Part shown: piece after piece, positions 36,337-46,226 of the stretch
Layout of the letters: every line of letters begins with the position of its first letter
Numbering within the stretch: position 1 is the first letter of the stretch
NCBI RefSeq assembly: GCF_001742145.1
Contig: NZ_CP015749.1
Coordinates: forward strand, 3,906,001 to 3,970,000
Source of the DNA: Pectobacterium parmentieri
Lineage (GTDB): Bacteria; Pseudomonadota; Gammaproteobacteria; Enterobacterales; Enterobacteriaceae
Reading direction: 5' to 3'
DNA: 64,000 bases
Notes under the pieces: generated by a model
Told to the model about the DNA's origin: nothing
Databases searched by the model: none
The model's input: the letters and a program-made list of their open reading frames with translations, nothing else
Position numbers and translations under genes: made by a program

Positions 36337-37259
36337 ACCTTCTCAACCTCCGGGCGACCCAGAATGCCAGTAGGCATCACCAGCAGCACCACAATCAGCA
36401 GCGCAAATGACACCGCATCTTTGTATTCCGTGCTCAGGTAAGCGGACGTCAGCGCTTCCGCTACGCCTAAAATCAGCCCGCCGATCATCGCACCTGGGAT
36501 ACTACCAATCCCACCCAGTACCGCAGCCGTAAAGGCTTTCATTCCGGCCATGAAGCCAATGTAGGGGTTGATGACACCGTAAAATTGTCCCAGCAGCACA
36601 CCGGCAACGGCGGCCATGAGCGCGCCAATGACGAAGGTCAGAGAGATGACGCGATCGGTGCTGATACCCAACAGGCTAGCCATTTTCAAGTCTTCCGCAC
36701 AGGCACGACAGGCGCGTCCCATACGGGAATAGCGAATAAATAGCGTCAGCGCCAGCATGGCGAGGAATGTAACAATCCAGATGGTCAACTGCATGGTGCT
36801 AATGGTGGCAGTAAAGCCATTGCTTTCACCCAGCACCCACTGGCCGGTCACCAGACTCGGCAGCGCAACATCACGTGAGCCTTGATTCAGACTGACGTAG
36901 TTTTGCAGGAAAATCGACATCCCGATGGCAGAAATCAGGGCAATCAGACGCTTTGACGTTCGCACGGGACGGTAGGCCACCCGTTCGATACTCCAGCCAT
37001 AAGCGCTGGAAATCACTACGGCGGCAATGAAGGCAACGCTAATCAGCAGCCAGCCAGTGTCGATGCCCATCATCATCAGGGCCGCAATAACAATAAAGGA
37101 GACATAGCTACCGATCATATAAACCTCGCCGTGTGCGAAGTTAATCATGCCGATAATGCCGTAGACCATGGTGTAACCAATGGCGATCAGCGCATAGGTG
37201 CTGCCCAACGTCAGGCCGTTGAACATCTGCTGAAGAAAGTAGAGGAACTGCTCGGACAT
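36333..37259 (-). CDS. livH: Branched-chain amino acid ABC transporter permease LivH
   Basis: A 308-aa permease, the same length as E. coli LivH. It starts [19 protein letters not shown] and contains [24 protein letters not shown], the [17 protein letters not shown] coupling loop and [13 protein letters not shown]. It is preceded by a 157-nt gap with a GC-rich hairpin after livJ, which probably sets the SBP:permease ratio. Confidence 0.95.
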   Translation of the reverse strand: MSEQFLYFLQQMFNGLTLGSTYALIAIGYTMVYGIIGMINFAHGEVYMIGSYVSFIVIAALMMMGIDTGWLLISVAFIAAVVISSAYGWSIERVAYRPVRTSKRLIALISAIGMSIFLQNYVSLNQGSRDVALPSLVTGQWVLGESNGFTATISTMQLTIWIVTFLAMLALTLFIRYSRMGRACRACAEDLKMASLLGISTDRVISLTFVIGALMAAVAGVLLGQFYGVINPYIGFMAGMKAFTAAVLGGIGSIPGAMIGGLILGVAEALTSAYLSTEYKDAVSFALLIVVLLVMPTGILGRPEVEKV

Positions 37260-37277
37260 ACCTTAACCTTAAATGCC

Positions 37278-37304
37278 GCCCCCGCGCCTTGCGGCAACGG
37301 GGGC
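37278..37304 (-). promoter_or_regulatory. GC-rich hairpin between livJ and livH
   Basis: GCCCCCG (37278-37284) pairs with CGGGGGC (37298-37304). No T-run follows on the minus strand, so it is more likely an mRNA-stabilising or partial-attenuation element than a terminator. Confidence 0.6.
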
Positions 37305-37416
37305 TTCGGTATTGAGGGATTCGTAGTGGTACACACTCAGAAAGCGGAGAATGCTCTCCACGCAAAAGAGGCAGACAACGGCACATTCATCCGCTACCGC
37401 CTCCCCGGCATGATGA

Positions 37417-38529
37417 TTATTTCACTGCGCTGGAAGTACCGTCTTTGTGCCACTCAAATACGCCAAATTCAAACCCTTTCAGGTCGCCTTTTGCATCCCA
37501 GCTTAATGGCCCCATTACGGTATCCACGGAGTTTGCTTTCAGATCCGCGACCAGTTTTTCCGGCTCATCGCTACCGGTACGAGTCATCGCCGTGGTCAGC
37601 GATTGCAGCGCAGCGTAGGTCGTCCAGACGAACGGGCCCGTTGGATCCAGTTTCTTGGCCTTCAGCGCATCCACAATCGGTTGGTTAGCTGGCACCTGAT
37701 CATAGCGCTTCGGCAGCGTCACCAGCATACCTTCAGACGCATCGCCTGCGATGTTGGACAGCGAGGAGTTACCCACGCCTTCTGGCCCCATGAATTTGGT
37801 GGTCATGCCAGCCTGACGTGCCTGACGCAGAATCTGCCCCATTTCCGGGTAGTAACCGCCGAAATAAACGAAATCGACGTTCTCTTTCTTCATACGTGCA
37901 ATCAGCGTGGAGAAATCTTTGTCACCCGCTGTCACACCTTCAAACAGCACAACATTCGCGCCGGCTTTTTTCAGGCTATCCTGAACAGAGCGGGCTAGGC
38001 CTTCGCCGTATTGCTGCTTGTCATGAACCACGGCGATGCGCTGCGGTTTGAGGGATTCGACAATGTATTTAGCCGAAGTTGGCCCCTGATCGGAGTCCAG
38101 CCCCGTCGTGCGCAGCACCATTTTGTAGCCGCGCGTCGTCAAATCGGCGTTGGTTGCCGCAGGCGTAATCATGATCACGCCTTCTTCTTCATAGATATTA
38201 GACGCAGGCTGCGTGGAGGAGGAACACAGATGACCAATCACATAACGGATACCGTCAGTGACAACTTTGTTCGCGACAGCAACCGCCTGCTTAGGGTCGC
38301 ACGCGTCATCATATTCAACGCCAACCAGCTTGTTACCGTTTACGCCGCCTTTTGCGTTGATGTCAGCAATGGCCTGGCGCGCACCAATGAACTCCATATC
38401 ACCATACTGCGCAACGGGACCAGACATCGCACCAACAACCGCGACCTTAATATCGGCAGCATTAACGGCATGGCTAAACGCCACCGCCACACAACTCATC
38501 AGCAATACTTTACCTTTACTGAATTTCAT
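37417..38529 (-). CDS. livJ: Branched-chain amino acid binding protein LivJ/LivK
   Basis: A 370-aa periplasmic binding protein. The start at 38529 gives a signal peptide [24 protein letters not shown]; 17 extra upstream codons have no such feature. The mature part [20 protein letters not shown] is the Leu/Ile/Val-binding hallmark; the [16 protein letters not shown] and HLCSSST cysteines form the family disulfide. E. coli has two such genes (livJ and livK) flanking panM; here only this one is present, so J versus K cannot be assigned with certainty. Confidence 0.93.
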   Translation of the reverse strand: MKFSKGKVLLMSCVAVAFSHAVNAADIKVAVVGAMSGPVAQYGDMEFIGARQAIADINAKGGVNGNKLVGVEYDDACDPKQAVAVANKVVTDGIRYVIGHLCSSSTQPASNIYEEEGVIMITPAATNADLTTRGYKMVLRTTGLDSDQGPTSAKYIVESLKPQRIAVVHDKQQYGEGLARSVQDSLKKAGANVVLFEGVTAGDKDFSTLIARMKKENVDFVYFGGYYPEMGQILRQARQAGMTTKFMGPEGVGNSSLSNIAGDASEGMLVTLPKRYDQVPANQPIVDALKAKKLDPTGPFVWTTYAALQSLTTAMTRTGSDEPEKLVADLKANSVDTVMGPLSWDAKGDLKGFEFGVFEWHKDGTSSAVK

Positions 38530-38934
38530 TCTTTTTACCCCATCTGTCATTATGGATATTGCCGAAAACCTGACCGCCATCCGCCATAACCTGGCTATTT
38601 TCTTATAAGTAAGAAAGGCTTAGGTTATTATTAGTAATAATTTCTAATAAGGCTTTATTTTTCATATTATTAAACAGGAATATTATGCTGCAAATCAACT
38701 AACACTGTCAGAAACAAGCGGAGCAAACAGCATAAAATGCCAGATGCAAAAACCAGCATTTAATTTATATATAGTCAGATATTCTACTTTATGCATTAAT
38801 TGTTGATGGATTACTCGAAAAACAAAGAATACGAAAAACATTTGCCCTATTAACCATAACGCTCAAATTACACAACTGTTCCACTACAAAACAACTACAT
38901 TATTCTTCACTCACATGATGGAGTGCCGATAAAA
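38530..38934. other. AT-rich divergent region livJ-panM
   Basis: About 400 bp, very AT-rich, with TTATTATTAGTAATAATTTC-like dyads near 38621-38645. This is typical of an Lrp-responsive liv promoter, but no single Lrp box is certain. In E. coli a second binding-protein gene lies on the far side of panM; none is present here. Confidence 0.45.
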
Positions 38935-39381
38935 ATGAAACTAACCGTTGAATGCCTCACCCGGCTCAGCTCTCAGGATAAAATTGATCTGGCGAAAATT
39001 TGGCCGCATCAGAACATTGAATTACTCGAAGAAGGGCTCACGCCCGATCGGCGGTTGTTTACCGCTCGTTTTAACGATCGGCTATTAGGCGGAGTGCTGG
39101 TCGAGATTGAAGGGGAATATGCGGAACTGAGCGATCTGATGGTGCGAGAAGTCACGCGCCGACGTGGCGTAGGACAATTGTTGATTGACGAAGCGCGTCG
39201 TCAGCTTCCTGAAGTTAAAGAGTGGTGGCTGGCCACGGCCAATCATGCCGCGATCAAAGAAGAAGTACTGGCACGCTTTATGGTGTCCTGCGGCTTCTCA
39301 CCCGTATCCGGCGGCTGGCGCTATATCCGCAGAAAAGAAACACCGCTGATCCTTGACGTCATCAATCCAGAGAAGCCATAA
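38935..39381 (+). CDS. panM: PanM (PanZ), aspartate decarboxylase maturation factor
   Basis: A 148-aa GNAT-fold protein (E. coli 127) that triggers autocleavage of pro-PanD for pantothenate synthesis and feeds back via CoA. MKLTVECLTRLSSQDKIDLAKIWP and VREVTRRRGVGQLLIDEARR match PanM closely, the latter being the acetyl-CoA-binding loop. The ATG at 38935 is preferred over GTG 38923 by similarity. The C-terminus is about 20 residues longer than in E. coli (RKETPLILDVINPEKP). Confidence 0.9.
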   Translation: MKLTVECLTRLSSQDKIDLAKIWPHQNIELLEEGLTPDRRLFTARFNDRLLGGVLVEIEGEYAELSDLMVREVTRRRGVGQLLIDEARRQLPEVKEWWLATANHAAIKEEVLARFMVSCGFSPVSGGWRYIRRKETPLILDVINPEKP

Positions 39382-39424
39382 ACCTCCCTCGAATTCCTGA
39401 CGCTCACAGCAGACAAAAACAAAA

Positions 39425-39445
39425 CGACCGGGCATTACCCGGTCG
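39425..39445 (-). terminator. rpoH terminator
   Basis: CGACCGGG/CCCGGTCG with a 5-nt loop; on the minus strand TTTTGTTTTTG follows. It can also serve panM from the other side. Confidence 0.9.
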
Positions 39446-39469
39446 CTTACCAAGAGACGATGAAAACGA

Positions 39470-40327
39470 TTAGGCTTCTATCGCCGCTCGCAGTTTTTTC
39501 ATCGCATTCTTTTCTAACTGACGCACACGCTCTGCGGAAACGCCGTATTGATCGGCCAGTTCCTGCAAGGTGGATTTGTTGTCATCATCCAGCCAGCGCG
39601 CGCGAATAATGTGCTGGCTACGTTCATCCAGCCCTTCCAGCGCGTAGGTGAGCTTATCGGCCGCATGCGTATCCCAGTTGTCTTCTTCAATGCCACCGGC
39701 AAAGTCAGACGATTTATCCTGTAGGTAAAGCATTGGCGACATCGCTTTGCCGTCGTGAGAATCTTCTTCCGGCGTCGGATCGAACGTCATGTCCTGCGCC
39801 GCCATACGGGATTCCATCTCACGCACGTCTTTGCTGGTCACGCCAAGTTCACGCGCGACCAGTTCGACCTCATCCTGATTAAACCAGCCGAGACGTGTTT
39901 TCGTCTTCCGCAGGTTAAAGAACAGCTTACGCTGTGCTTTGGTGGTCGCCACTTTCACGATACGCCAGTTACGCAGCACGTATTCATGAATTTCAGCTTT
40001 GATCCAATGCACGGCGAAAGAAACCAGACGCACGCCAACTTCAGGGTTGAAGCGACGTACCGCCTTCATCAGGCCGATGTTCCCTTCCTGAATCAGGTCC
40101 GCTTGCGGCAGGCCGTAACCGGAATAATTGCGGGCAACGTGAATAACAAAGCGCAGGTGTGACAGAATCAGGTGCTTAGCAGCCTCCAGATCGCCCTGAT
40201 AATGCAGTCGTTCAGCCAGCGCCCGCTCTTCCTCCGCCGTCAGCATCGGATAGGCATTGGCGGCACGAATATACCCTTCCAGACTGCCCTGGGGAACTAA
40301 GGTGAAAGTTTGCATATCTTTGGTCAT
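39470..40327 (-). CDS. rpoH: Heat-shock sigma factor RpoH (sigma-32)
   Basis: A 285-aa sigma factor (E. coli 284). It begins [24 protein letters not shown]. Region 2 has [19 protein letters not shown], the RpoH box is [12 protein letters not shown], and region 4 ends [27 protein letters not shown] precedes the ATG. A sigma-E promoter upstream links envelope damage to the cytoplasmic heat-shock response. It lies downstream of ftsYEX, as in E. coli. Confidence 0.97.
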   Translation of the reverse strand: MTKDMQTFTLVPQGSLEGYIRAANAYPMLTAEEERALAERLHYQGDLEAAKHLILSHLRFVIHVARNYSGYGLPQADLIQEGNIGLMKAVRRFNPEVGVRLVSFAVHWIKAEIHEYVLRNWRIVKVATTKAQRKLFFNLRKTKTRLGWFNQDEVELVARELGVTSKDVREMESRMAAQDMTFDPTPEEDSHDGKAMSPMLYLQDKSSDFAGGIEEDNWDTHAADKLTYALEGLDERSQHIIRARWLDDDNKSTLQELADQYGVSAERVRQLEKNAMKKLRAAIEA

Positions 40328-40461
40328 TCAACCCTCTCAGTTGCTCTACTCGTCATATTACAATCGGCTATCTTAGCACTGCTTCGCCGCATCGTTTTGC
40401 GTGAAAATGGCAAAATGCGGCACCTTAAAGCGTATTTATCGAATACCTTAAAATCCGTCTA

Positions 40462-40490
40462 TTCAGACTGTGATTTCGCTCGCAAGTTCC
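40462..40490 (-). promoter_or_regulatory. Sigma-E promoter of rpoH (P3-like)
   Basis: On the minus strand GGAACTT (40490-40484), a 16-nt spacer and TCTGAA (40467-40462). The sigma-E consensus is GGAACTT-N16-TCTGA, and E. coli rpoH P3 is very similar (GAACTT, then AAATCAC.GTCTGA). It lies about 135 nt before the rpoH start codon. Confidence 0.85.
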
Positions 40491-40648
40491 TATCATTTTA
40501 TTCACCTCATGCCAGAGATCAAGCAGGAGACAAACGAACGGTGAATCAAAGGGAAAACACAGCGGGAAGTACAAAGAAGAGATGTCGCTGAGGAGGTTTC
40601 CCCTGCAATACGGTCTGAATTACAGGGGAAAATTATACCAGAAAAAGC

Positions 40649-41617
40649 TTACTGTGGTGTAAAACGGCGTAAATGTTGTACCGTTGCCAACCAGGCGGCC
40701 AACCAGCCAATCATACCGGCGATTAACAGCAGCAGCAGGGACTCGTCCCAGCTCAGCCCTTTGACGGCAAACGTCGTACCGAAGACGGCAGCAACCTGCG
40801 CCACCACCGCATCCAATTTCCAGACCAGCGCTTGCGATAGGATCAGCGACAACACCGCACCGCCGACACCCATTGCCGCACCGCCGTTCAGGAACGGACG
40901 CAGAATAAAACCGTCCGTCGCGCCGATCAATTTCATCACGTTGATGGTTTCACGGCGGCTGAAAATACTCAGACGCACGCTGTTACCGATCACCAAAAAG
41001 ACGGCAATAACCATCAGGACGCCAATCGTTGCAGAAATTTGCCCGACCAGATTGGTCAACGCCACCAGTCGTGCGAACCAACTGTCGTCCATCCGTACTT
41101 CAGCCACGCCCTGCGTCGCCGCCACGCGATCGCGCAGCGTTGTCAGCGTGGTCGAATCCTGAAAACTCATTTTCGGCGTGATAATCGCGACTGCCGGCAG
41201 CGGATTTTCTTCCAGCATATCCAACGCGCCGCCAAAACCGGACCAGTTGCGGAACTCGCCCATCGCTTCATTACGCGACAGGTAATTGACCTTATCGACG
41301 CCGTCTTCAGATTGAAGCTGCGTGATGACGGCCTGCGCCGCGTTGTCATCCAGCGATTTATCCAGATACACCGTCAACTGCGGCGATGGATACCACTGTG
41401 TGGCGGCCTGACTCACGTTTTTCCATACCAGATAACAGATGCTGGGCAACGCCAGCGAGATGGCGATGACCATCACGGTCAGAAAAGTGGCCAACGGCTG
41501 GCGCAGCATATCGGCCAGCGTATTGGTCCAGGCATAGCGCCACTGTTCCTGCCAGCCACCGCGCAGTGCTTTCGCTTTTGCGACAGGCTTTTTCGCATTA
41601 CGGACGTTATTCGCCAT
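40649..41617 (-). CDS. ftsX: Cell-division ABC component FtsX
   Basis: A 322-aa four-TM protein (E. coli 352, which has a longer cytoplasmic N-terminus). With FtsE it couples the septal ring to peptidoglycan amidase activation through Env[26 protein letters not shown] is TM1; the periplasmic lobe has [33 protein letters not shown], and [17 protein letters not shown] lies in the C-terminal membrane domain. The ATG at 41617 with GGGGGG upstream overlaps ftsE by 11 nt. Confidence 0.94.
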   Translation of the reverse strand: MANNVRNAKKPVAKAKALRGGWQEQWRYAWTNTLADMLRQPLATFLTVMVIAISLALPSICYLVWKNVSQAATQWYPSPQLTVYLDKSLDDNAAQAVITQLQSEDGVDKVNYLSRNEAMGEFRNWSGFGGALDMLEENPLPAVAIITPKMSFQDSTTLTTLRDRVAATQGVAEVRMDDSWFARLVALTNLVGQISATIGVLMVIAVFLVIGNSVRLSIFSRRETINVMKLIGATDGFILRPFLNGGAAMGVGGAVLSLILSQALVWKLDAVVAQVAAVFGTTFAVKGLSWDESLLLLLIAGMIGWLAAWLATVQHLRRFTPQ

Positions 41618-42278
41618 TGTGGTTTCCCCCCACCATGCGGCCATCCGACAGCGTCAGCACACGGTAATGACGGCGGGCGATCAGCCCAGTATCATGCGTC
41701 GCCATCAGTACCGTGACACCGACACGATTGAATTCTTCAAACAGGCGTAAAATCCCTTCTGACAGCGCTTCGTCCAGGTTACCGGTCGGTTCATCCGCCA
41801 GCAACACCGCGGGTTTGTTCACCACCGCGCGCGCAATGCCCACACGCTGCTGCTCACCGCCGGATAACTGGATTGGATAGTTCTTCGCTTTATCCAGCAG
41901 GCCTACTTTGTCCAGTGCCGCAGATACCCGACGACGAATATCCTCACTGCTGGCGCCTGCGATAATGAGCGGCATCGCAACGTTGTCATAGACCGTGCGC
42001 TCCATCAGCAGGTGGTGATCCTGAAAGATCATACCGATCTGACGCCGCAGAAACGGGACTTCGCGTTTTTTCAGGCGGCTAATATTGTGGCCGCCAAACA
42101 GAATCTGACCCGCGCTGGGACGTTCAATGCCACAAATCAGTTTCAGCAGGGTACTTTTCCCCGCGCCGGAATGGCCGGTCAGGAACGCCATTTCCGCTGG
42201 GCGCAGATGGAAATCCACCCCTTGCAATGCCTGACGCCCACCGAGGTAAGCTTTACTGACCTGTTCAAAACGAATCAT
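41607..42278 (-). CDS. ftsE: Cell-division ATPase FtsE
   Basis: A 223-aa ABC ATPase (E. coli 222): Walker [16 protein letters not shown], signature [15 protein letters not shown], Walker [16 protein letters not shown], switch [10 protein letters not shown]. It is 5 nt after ftsY and overlaps ftsX. It works as the FtsEX complex at the divisome. Confidence 0.96.
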   Translation of the reverse strand: MIRFEQVSKAYLGGRQALQGVDFHLRPAEMAFLTGHSGAGKSTLLKLICGIERPSAGQILFGGHNISRLKKREVPFLRRQIGMIFQDHHLLMERTVYDNVAMPLIIAGASSEDIRRRVSAALDKVGLLDKAKNYPIQLSGGEQQRVGIARAVVNKPAVLLADEPTGNLDEALSEGILRLFEEFNRVGVTVLMATHDTGLIARRHYRVLTLSDGRMVGGNHNGE

Positions 42279-42283
42279 CCGTT

Positions 42284-43699
42284 TTAATCCTCTCGGGCAA
42301 AAAGTGCCTCAATAAAATCGTCGGCCTTGAATGGCCGTAAATCTTCAATGCCTTCACCTACCCCAATATAGCGGATAGGAATCGCAAACTGGTCGGCAAT
42401 GGCGAAAATCACGCCGCCTTTCGCGGTCCCGTCTAGCTTAGTCAAGGTAATGCCCGTCAGCCCAACCGCCTCATTAAACAGCTTGGCCTGACTCACCGCG
42501 TTTTGCCCGGTGCTGGCATCCAGCGTCAGCATCACTTCATGCGGTGCGTCTTCGTCCAGCTTCTTCATCACGCGCACGATCTTTTTCAGCTCTTCCATCA
42601 GGTGCGCTTTGTTCTGCAAACGCCCTGCGGTATCCGCAATCAGGACATCCACACCGCGCGCTTTCGCGGCCTGAATCGCATCGAAAATCACCGATGCCGA
42701 ATCCGCACCGGTATGTTGCGCGACCACTGCCACGTTATTGCGCTGTCCCCAGACCTGAAGCTGCTCGACGGCTGCCGCACGGAAGGTATCTCCCGCCGCC
42801 AGCATCACAGATTTGCCTTGCGCCTGGAACTGACGTGCCATTTTACCGATGGTGGTGGTTTTACCCACGCCATTAACGCCAACCATCAGAATGACATACG
42901 GCGTTTTGCCTTCGATATTCAGCGGGGCGTCCACCTTAGCAAGAATCTCCGCCATTTCTTCTTTCAGCTTAACAAAAAGCGTATCAGCATCTTTCAGTTG
43001 GCGACGACTGACGTGCTCCGTCAGGCTACTGATGATTTTACGGGTGGTCTCAACCCCGACATCCGCAATCAGCAGTTGTTCTTCCAGTTCATCAAACAGA
43101 TCGTCGTCGATTTTCTTACCGCGAAACAATCCGATAAATCCGGAACCGAGGTTCTGGCGCGTTTTCACCAGGCTGCGTTTCAGCCGAGCGAAGAAACCTT
43201 CTTTCGTCGGGCGTTCTTGCTCTTGCGCCACAACAGGCACGTCATCCCGTTGCTCACTTTCCTGTTCTTCATCCTGCTCTTCCAACTGCGCGACGCCCAA
43301 CTCCGCGTCAACCACCGTCACACTTTCTGCGATCTCGACCTGCACGATCGGATCGGCGATATTTCGATCAAGAACATCATGTTCGATCGTGTCACGATCG
43401 TCTGCCTCAACGGTAACCTCACGCTCGGCGACCAGTAGGTCCAGCGCTTGCGCTTCAACCTCTATCTTTTCTTCAACGACCCTATTTTCTTCAACGGCGC
43501 GACTTTCTTCAGATACGGATTCTTCCGGCAGCGGTTGCTCTACGCACTCTGGCGTAGGCTCAACGGTCTGGTGAGTCGATGCGGCGGCATCCGATTCAGC
43601 AACGGGCACATCTTCAACGACCGGTTGCTCTTGTTGTTTTTCTTCTTGCTTCCCGAGTCCCAGCCAGGAAAAAAAACCGCGCTTCTTTTCTTTTGACAT
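42284..43699 (-). CDS. ftsY: Signal recognition particle receptor FtsY
   Basis: A 471-aa GTPase (E. coli 497). It starts MSKEKKRGFFSWLGLGKQ, the membrane-targeting N-terminus, followed by a long acidic A domain rich in Glu and Val. The NG domain follows with GVNGVGKTTTIGKMA (G1), LAAGDTFRAAAVEQL, DTAGRLQNK (G3), TKLDGTAKGG (G4) and GVGEGIEDLRPF. It docks SRP-ribosome complexes at the inner membrane. It is first gene of ftsYEX and divergent from rsmD. Confidence 0.96.
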   Translation of the reverse strand: MSKEKKRGFFSWLGLGKQEEKQQEQPVVEDVPVAESDAAASTHQTVEPTPECVEQPLPEESVSEESRAVEENRVVEEKIEVEAQALDLLVAEREVTVEADDRDTIEHDVLDRNIADPIVQVEIAESVTVVDAELGVAQLEEQDEEQESEQRDDVPVVAQEQERPTKEGFFARLKRSLVKTRQNLGSGFIGLFRGKKIDDDLFDELEEQLLIADVGVETTRKIISSLTEHVSRRQLKDADTLFVKLKEEMAEILAKVDAPLNIEGKTPYVILMVGVNGVGKTTTIGKMARQFQAQGKSVMLAAGDTFRAAAVEQLQVWGQRNNVAVVAQHTGADSASVIFDAIQAAKARGVDVLIADTAGRLQNKAHLMEELKKIVRVMKKLDEDAPHEVMLTLDASTGQNAVSQAKLFNEAVGLTGITLTKLDGTAKGGVIFAIADQFAIPIRYIGVGEGIEDLRPFKADDFIEALFARED

Positions 43700-44037
43700 G
43701 TGTAATCGCGCTCCACGCTGCGAATCAATCAATGAAAATTATATTTAAACAACAAGTTTAACACTTTCCTGCCGACAGCAACACGCAGCCAGCGGGGCAA
43801 TGACGGACAATTCTCCGTGCTACCGACAATCTTCGTAACGAAAGGCAATGTCCGTTACGAAGTGTGTCAAACGTCGCGCGTTACCAGAAGACCGCCGACA
43901 GCACAAAATTTTGGCTTAAGCGCCTTAACGTCCATCTTAACATTCCCTCGACACGTAACCGCCGCTAGAATAGCGCCAGAAATTTTCTGCCCGCATCCAC
44001 ACCATGATGATGCGGCACAACAATAACCCTGTGAGCT
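43700..44037. other. Divergent region ftsY-rsmD with a 10-bp dyad
   Basis: Non-coding 338 bp. CTTCGTAACG (43831-43840) pairs with CGTTACGAAG (43853-43862) across a 12-nt loop. The surrounding GGACAAT and ATGTCC extend the symmetry. It could be an operator or a leader hairpin. No small gene is supported. Confidence 0.55.
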
Positions 44038-44613
44038 ATGGCTAAAAAAAATGCATCGTCAGCCGCCGGACAAATCCGAATCATCGGTGGTCAATGGCGC
44101 GGCAGAAAACTCCCGGTTCCTGATAGCCCCGGTTTACGTCCCACGACCGATCGCGTGCGGGAAACGCTGTTTAACTGGCTAGCCCCCGTCATTCAGCAGG
44201 CGCGCTGTCTGGACTGCTTTGCCGGTAGCGGTGCGCTCGGGCTGGAAGCGCTGTCTCGTTATGCGGCTCATGCCACATTATTGGAGATGGAGCGTGCAGT
44301 CGCCCAGCAATTAACGCAAAATCTGGCACTGCTTCGGGCGGAAAACGCTGAGGTGGTCAATACTGATGCCCTGAGCTGGCTGGCGAAGCCGGGTACTCCG
44401 TTTGACGTCGTGTTTCTCGATCCGCCGTTCCGCAAAGAACTGCTGAACAACACGCTTGCTCTGCTGGAACAACAGGGCTGGCTGGCACCAGACGCGTGGA
44501 TTTACGTGGAAACAGAGGCGGAAAATGCGCAACTGACCATCCCGGAGAATTGGCAACTGCACCGTGAAAAAATTGCGGGTCAGGTCGCCTACCGTTTGTA
44601 TATCCGTCAGTGA
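44038..44613 (+). CDS. rsmD: 16S rRNA m2G966 methyltransferase RsmD
   Basis: A 191-aa Rossmann-fold methyltransferase (E. coli 198). GQIRIIGGQWRGRKLPVP and LRPTTDRVRETLFNWL are the substrate-binding start. CLDCFAGSGALGLEALSRYA is the SAM motif I, and VVFLDPPF is the catalytic (D/N)PPF motif IV. It modifies 16S rRNA G966 in the 30S subunit. It is followed by yhhL after 26 nt, as in E. coli. Confidence 0.95.
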   Translation: MAKKNASSAAGQIRIIGGQWRGRKLPVPDSPGLRPTTDRVRETLFNWLAPVIQQARCLDCFAGSGALGLEALSRYAAHATLLEMERAVAQQLTQNLALLRAENAEVVNTDALSWLAKPGTPFDVVFLDPPFRKELLNNTLALLEQQGWLAPDAWIYVETEAENAQLTIPENWQLHREKIAGQVAYRLYIRQ

Positions 44614-44639
44614 TCTTTGCAGCAACGTAAGGGTAAGAG

Positions 44640-44918
44640 ATGATTTTGATTAACCTTGGCAGATTATTGATGCTGGGCGTGTGGGGATTCCTGTTGCTTA
44701 ATCTGATTCAGCCGTTTCCCAAGCCGTTGAATATCTTCATGACCGTGGCGATGGTGTTTATGATCCTGATGCACGGTTTTCAACTGCTGCTGTTGAAATC
44801 CAGCCAACCGAAAGACAGCCCTGCGCTGGACCGGACGCTTCAGGCGCGTATTTTCCTTTTTGGTGTGTTTGAACTGCTGGCGTGGCAGAAAAAACAGCCC
44901 AAGCCACCGAAGCCGTAA
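44640..44918 (+). CDS. yhhL: DUF1145 membrane protein YhhL
   Basis: A 92-aa protein with two or three hydrophobic segments (LGRLLMLGVWGFLLLNLIQPFP; IFMTVAMVFMILMHGFQLLLL) and a basic tail ending KKQPKPPKP. It is in the conserved position after rsmD. GTAAGAG precedes the ATG. Function unknown. Confidence 0.88.
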   Translation: MILINLGRLLMLGVWGFLLLNLIQPFPKPLNIFMTVAMVFMILMHGFQLLLLKSSQPKDSPALDRTLQARIFLFGVFELLAWQKKQPKPPKP

Positions 44919-45000
44919 GCGCTACTGGGGCACAATATTTCCTGGGGCACCAGGCATCAATACCGTGCCCTTTCGTCCCACAGAGGGCGCACCGCAAAAA

Positions 45001-45321
45001 TCAGGACTTTTTACCGGGAAGGTAAGGGAACGCGGTGACGTTATCGCCTAAATCAGAAATGCGGGCGCTGCCTTTTTCCGTCACGGCATCAATACGAATA
45101 ATCGCCTGTAACGGGATGAAACTGCGGCTCACGCCGGAGAATTCCGTTTTCAGTTTCTCGGTTGACGGGTCAACCAACACCGTAGACTGGCTATCAAATA
45201 CAAAGTCGGCAATTTCAATAAAACCAAACAGGCTGCTTTGCACCAACTCACGCACGTAAAGCTGGTAATTCTTACCGTTATTTATAAATTGAATACGATA
45301 AAGTGCGGATTCATTACTCAT
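45001..45321 (-). CDS. DUF1820 family protein
   Basis: A 106-aa cytosolic protein beginning MSNESALYRIQFINNGKNYQ. The family stretches LYVRELVQSSLFGFIEIADFVF, STVLVDPSTEKLKTEF and RSFIPLQAIIRIDAV are conserved. The ATG at 45321 is preferred to an upstream TTG because GGGAG lies 11 nt away from it and only 2 nt from the TTG. Function unknown. It is not in the E. coli version of this neighbourhood, where yhhM is found instead. Confidence 0.8.
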   Translation of the reverse strand: MSNESALYRIQFINNGKNYQLYVRELVQSSLFGFIEIADFVFDSQSTVLVDPSTEKLKTEFSGVSRSFIPLQAIIRIDAVTEKGSARISDLGDNVTAFPYLPGKKS

Positions 45322-45502
45322 TAAACACAATGCTCCCTTCAGAGACGTCGCGGCGTAAAAACGGGCGATAACATAACATGAAGCTCACGAAAGGCGCATC
45401 CGTCTCACGCCGTGTTGTTTAACTTCCTCACAATCCCCTACACTGGATAAAGAACGGTTTATTTTTATCCTGACACAAACAAAAACACAAAAAGGACACG
45501 CT

Positions 45503-46132
45503 ATGCTTTGGTCATTTATTGCTGTGCTTTTTTCTGGTTGGCTGTATGTGGACGCCAGCTATCGTGGCCCAACATGGCAGCGTTGGTTATTCAAACCCGT
45601 CACAATGCTATTGCTGCTGGCGCTAGCCTGGCAGACACCACTGCTCGGCGTGCCGGGCTATCTGATCGTGCTGGGGCTACTGGCTACGCTGGTGGCAGAT
45701 ACCCTGCTGCTGCTCCCGACTCAGCGCCTGCTTTACGCCTTTGCGGCCTATTTCCTCTCCCACCTGCTGTACACCATCGGTTTTTTTACCGGGCAAGTCT
45801 CGTTCACCTTTTTCTGGCCGTTGGCATTGACGCTGATCGTTGTGGCCGCACTCCTTATCGCCATTATCTGGGGGCGATTAGATGCACAACGCTGGCCTGC
45901 CTGCGCGTTTATTATCATGACAACGCTGATGGTGTGGATTGCCGGTGAGCGTTATTTTGCACTGGGGACAAGCGCGAACTTCTCCCTGCTAACGGGCACC
46001 GTACTGCTGTTTATCGCCCATGCGATATGGCTGATTCACCATTATCGTTTCCCGTTCCGCGCCCATCAGGCGATAGTGGCGGCGGGCTATTTTGGCGGCC
46101 ATTTCCTGATCGTGCGCTCCCTCTATTTCTGA
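45503..46132 (+). CDS. yhhN: YhhN/TMEM86-family membrane protein
   Basis: A 209-aa protein (E. coli 208) with about eight TM segments. It starts [20 protein letters not shown] and ends [15 protein letters not shown], both highly conserved. The family includes eukaryotic lysoplasmalogenase TMEM86, so a lipid hydrolase role is possible but unproven in bacteria. AAAAGGA precedes the ATG. It lies before zntA, as in E. coli. Confidence 0.92.
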   Translation: MLWSFIAVLFSGWLYVDASYRGPTWQRWLFKPVTMLLLLALAWQTPLLGVPGYLIVLGLLATLVADTLLLLPTQRLLYAFAAYFLSHLLYTIGFFTGQVSFTFFWPLALTLIVVAALLIAIIWGRLDAQRWPACAFIIMTTLMVWIAGERYFALGTSANFSLLTGTVLLFIAHAIWLIHHYRFPFRAHQAIVAAGYFGGHFLIVRSLYF

Positions 46133-46226
46133 CGTTCGCGACGCTCACGAAAGGCTGGCTAAGCCTTGAGCGGCGGTGTAAAGTTCCTGATGAGAATGGC
46201 TATCACTAATAACCCAGGAGGAAGAC

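Noticed and set aside
42503..43574. Long rightward frames over ftsY
   Set aside because: Antisense shadows of ftsY; no homology or start signals.
46133..46226. MerR-type (ZntR) promoter before zntA
   Set aside because: TTGAGC and GAGAAT are 20 nt apart, but no dyad lies between them as ZntR requires, so I do not call it.
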